The notes under the pieces are model-generated. The model saw only the letters and a list, made by a program, of their open reading frames with translations, was not told the DNA's origin and did no database searches. Of a stretch of 22,164 nucleotides of DNA, positions 21,370 to 22,164 are shown piece after piece. The translations under genes and the position numbers were made by a program. This DNA is from Ghiorsea sp. (GTDB lineage: Bacteria > Pseudomonadota > Zetaproteobacteria > Mariprofundales > Mariprofundaceae): contig JAJFLD010000184.1 of the NCBI GenBank assembly GCA_021772875.1, positions 1 through 22,164 on the forward strand, read 5' to 3'. Position 1 is the stretch's first letter. Each line of letters starts with the position of its first letter.

Positions 21370-22164
21370 CTTTTCACTTCACCCTTTTCAAATACCACAC
21401 GCCCATCTTTGAGCGTGTATTGCACCTGCCCCGTCATCTGGCGCTTGTGCCAAGGTGTGTTGCGGCCTTTAGAAAACAGCTTATTCCTGTCTAAAGTCCA
21501 TGTTTTGTTGGGGTCAAAAATACAAATATCTGCGGCATTGCCGATGGAAAGCTTACCTTCAGGCAAAGCGAGTAAAGCTGCGGGATTGGATGTCATTTTG
21601 GCAATCAAATCAGGCATGCTGAGCACACCTGCGCGTTCTAAATCTAAAGATACAGGCAACATGGTTTCCAAACCCACAATACCAAATGCCGCACACGATA
21701 ATCCACACCGTTTATCATCTTCATGGTGCGGAGCATGATCGGTTGCAATCACTGTGATGGTGCCATCACGCAAACCTTCAATCACCGCCAATCTATCTTC
21801 TTCTGTGCGCAAGGGCGGGCTCATTTTGGCATCGGCATTAAAGTTTAACACTTCATTTTCAGTAAGGGCAAAATGATGCGGGGCAGCTTCGGTAGTCACT
21901 TGCAAACCTTCTTTTTGCGCCAAACGCACTTGTTCCACCGCACCTTTGGATGAGATATGGGCAACATGGTAACGCGCATTAGCACGGCGCGTGAGCATAA
22001 TATCACGGGCAATCATACTATCTTCGCCTTCCACAGGCATGCCTTGCACACCCAATTGGGTAGAGACCCAACCTTCATTCACCGAACCACCAGCTGTTAA
22101 TTGTTTTTCTTCGGCATGTTGGATAATCAGATAACCAAAACTTGAAGAATACTCCAGCGCCTTA
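21366..22164 (-). CDS. pyrC: Dihydroorotase, class I type, C-terminal part
   Basis: Third step of pyrimidine synthesis, cyclising carbamoyl-aspartate to dihydroorotate. About 266 codons are in the window; the N-terminus, including the HxH metal motif, lies beyond the right edge. The frame is open past the internal ATG at 22082 to the window end, with KALEYSSSFGYLIIQHAEEK upstream of it. Landmarks are QHAEE (metal His), GSMNEGWVSTQLGVQG, ARYHVAHISSKGAVE (metal His), EAAPHHFALTE, NADAKMSPPLRTEEDR, IATDHAPHH (catalytic Asp) and AAFGIVGLETMLP. The end SKGRNTPWHKRQMTGQV and GRVVFEKGE is normal. The catalytic set suggests an active class I enzyme, not the inactive PyrC' found with some PyrB. Stop codons of this gene and yggT overlap by three bases. 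Confidence 0.95.
   Translation of the reverse strand, partial: KALEYSSSFGYLIIQHAEEKQLTAGGSVNEGWVSTQLGVQGMPVEGEDSMIARDIMLTRRANARYHVAHISSKGAVEQVRLAQKEGLQVTTEAAPHHFALTENEVLNFNADAKMSPPLRTEEDRLAVIEGLRDGTITVIATDHAPHHEDDKRCGLSCAAFGIVGLETMLPVSLDLERAGVLSMPDLIAKMTSNPAALLALPEGKLSIGNAADICIFDPNKTWTLDRNKLFSKGRNTPWHKRQMTGQVQYTLKDGRVVFEKGEVKS

Overview
The window reads as chromosomal core and semi-core DNA from a Gram-negative bacterium, most likely a proteobacterium. It has a 2-oxoglutarate dehydrogenase operon, an RpoS-type sigma factor, LipB, GspA/GspB, an undecaprenyl-phosphate sugar transferase and the common proteobacterial order yggS-proC-yggT. Base composition is moderate and fairly even. The gene mix would fit a zetaproteobacterium or a marine gammaproteobacterium, but that placement is an impression from protein similarity and nothing here decides it. 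No rRNA, tRNA, CRISPR array, insertion sequence or prophage gene is visible. No gene-free stretch exceeds 300 bases; the longest are 2405-2702 (298 bases) and 11144-11350 (207 bases).

Layout. 1-1183 (+): tail of a GGDEF (diguanylate cyclase) gene, then the tyrosine recombinase xerC. 1235-2404 (-): a CPA2-type cation:proton antiporter, convergent with xerC and divergent from what follows. 2703-5047 (+): a gspA/gspB pair linked to type II secretion assembly. 5123-11143 (+): a TVP38/DedA-like membrane protein, a flavin disulfide oxidoreductase that looks like dihydrolipoamide dehydrogenase but lacks the catalytic histidine, then sucA and sucB. 11351-12726 (+): an RpoS-like sigma factor with a structured leader, translationally coupled to apt. 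12728-14536 (-): a PAS sensor histidine kinase gene followed downstream by lipB. 14651-21369 (+): eight tightly packed genes, namely a membrane-anchored PHP-domain protein, a WbqC-like protein, a PIG-L deacetylase, a DegT-type aminotransferase, a WecA/MraY-type transferase, yggS, proC and yggT. 21366-22164 (-): the C-terminal part of pyrC, running off the window.

How the genes work together. SucA and SucB are the E1 and E2 of the 2-oxoglutarate dehydrogenase complex; LipB supplies octanoyl groups for E2 lipoylation. The E1 lacks a recognisable N-terminal E2-docking segment, the E2 lacks the peripheral subunit-binding domain, and the adjacent E3-like enzyme has Tyr where E3 has its catalytic His, so complex assembly here is probably unorthodox. 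The WbqC/PIG-L/DegT/transferase block looks like a small pathway that makes or modifies an amino sugar on a lipid carrier.

The best candidates for something undescribed are the PHP protein whose domain is split by a two-helix membrane hairpin and whose first metal motif is altered, the coordinated domain losses in the SucA/SucB complex, and the sigma-factor leader that appears able to hide its own ribosome binding site. Everything rests on reading the sequence; no database or folding program was run.
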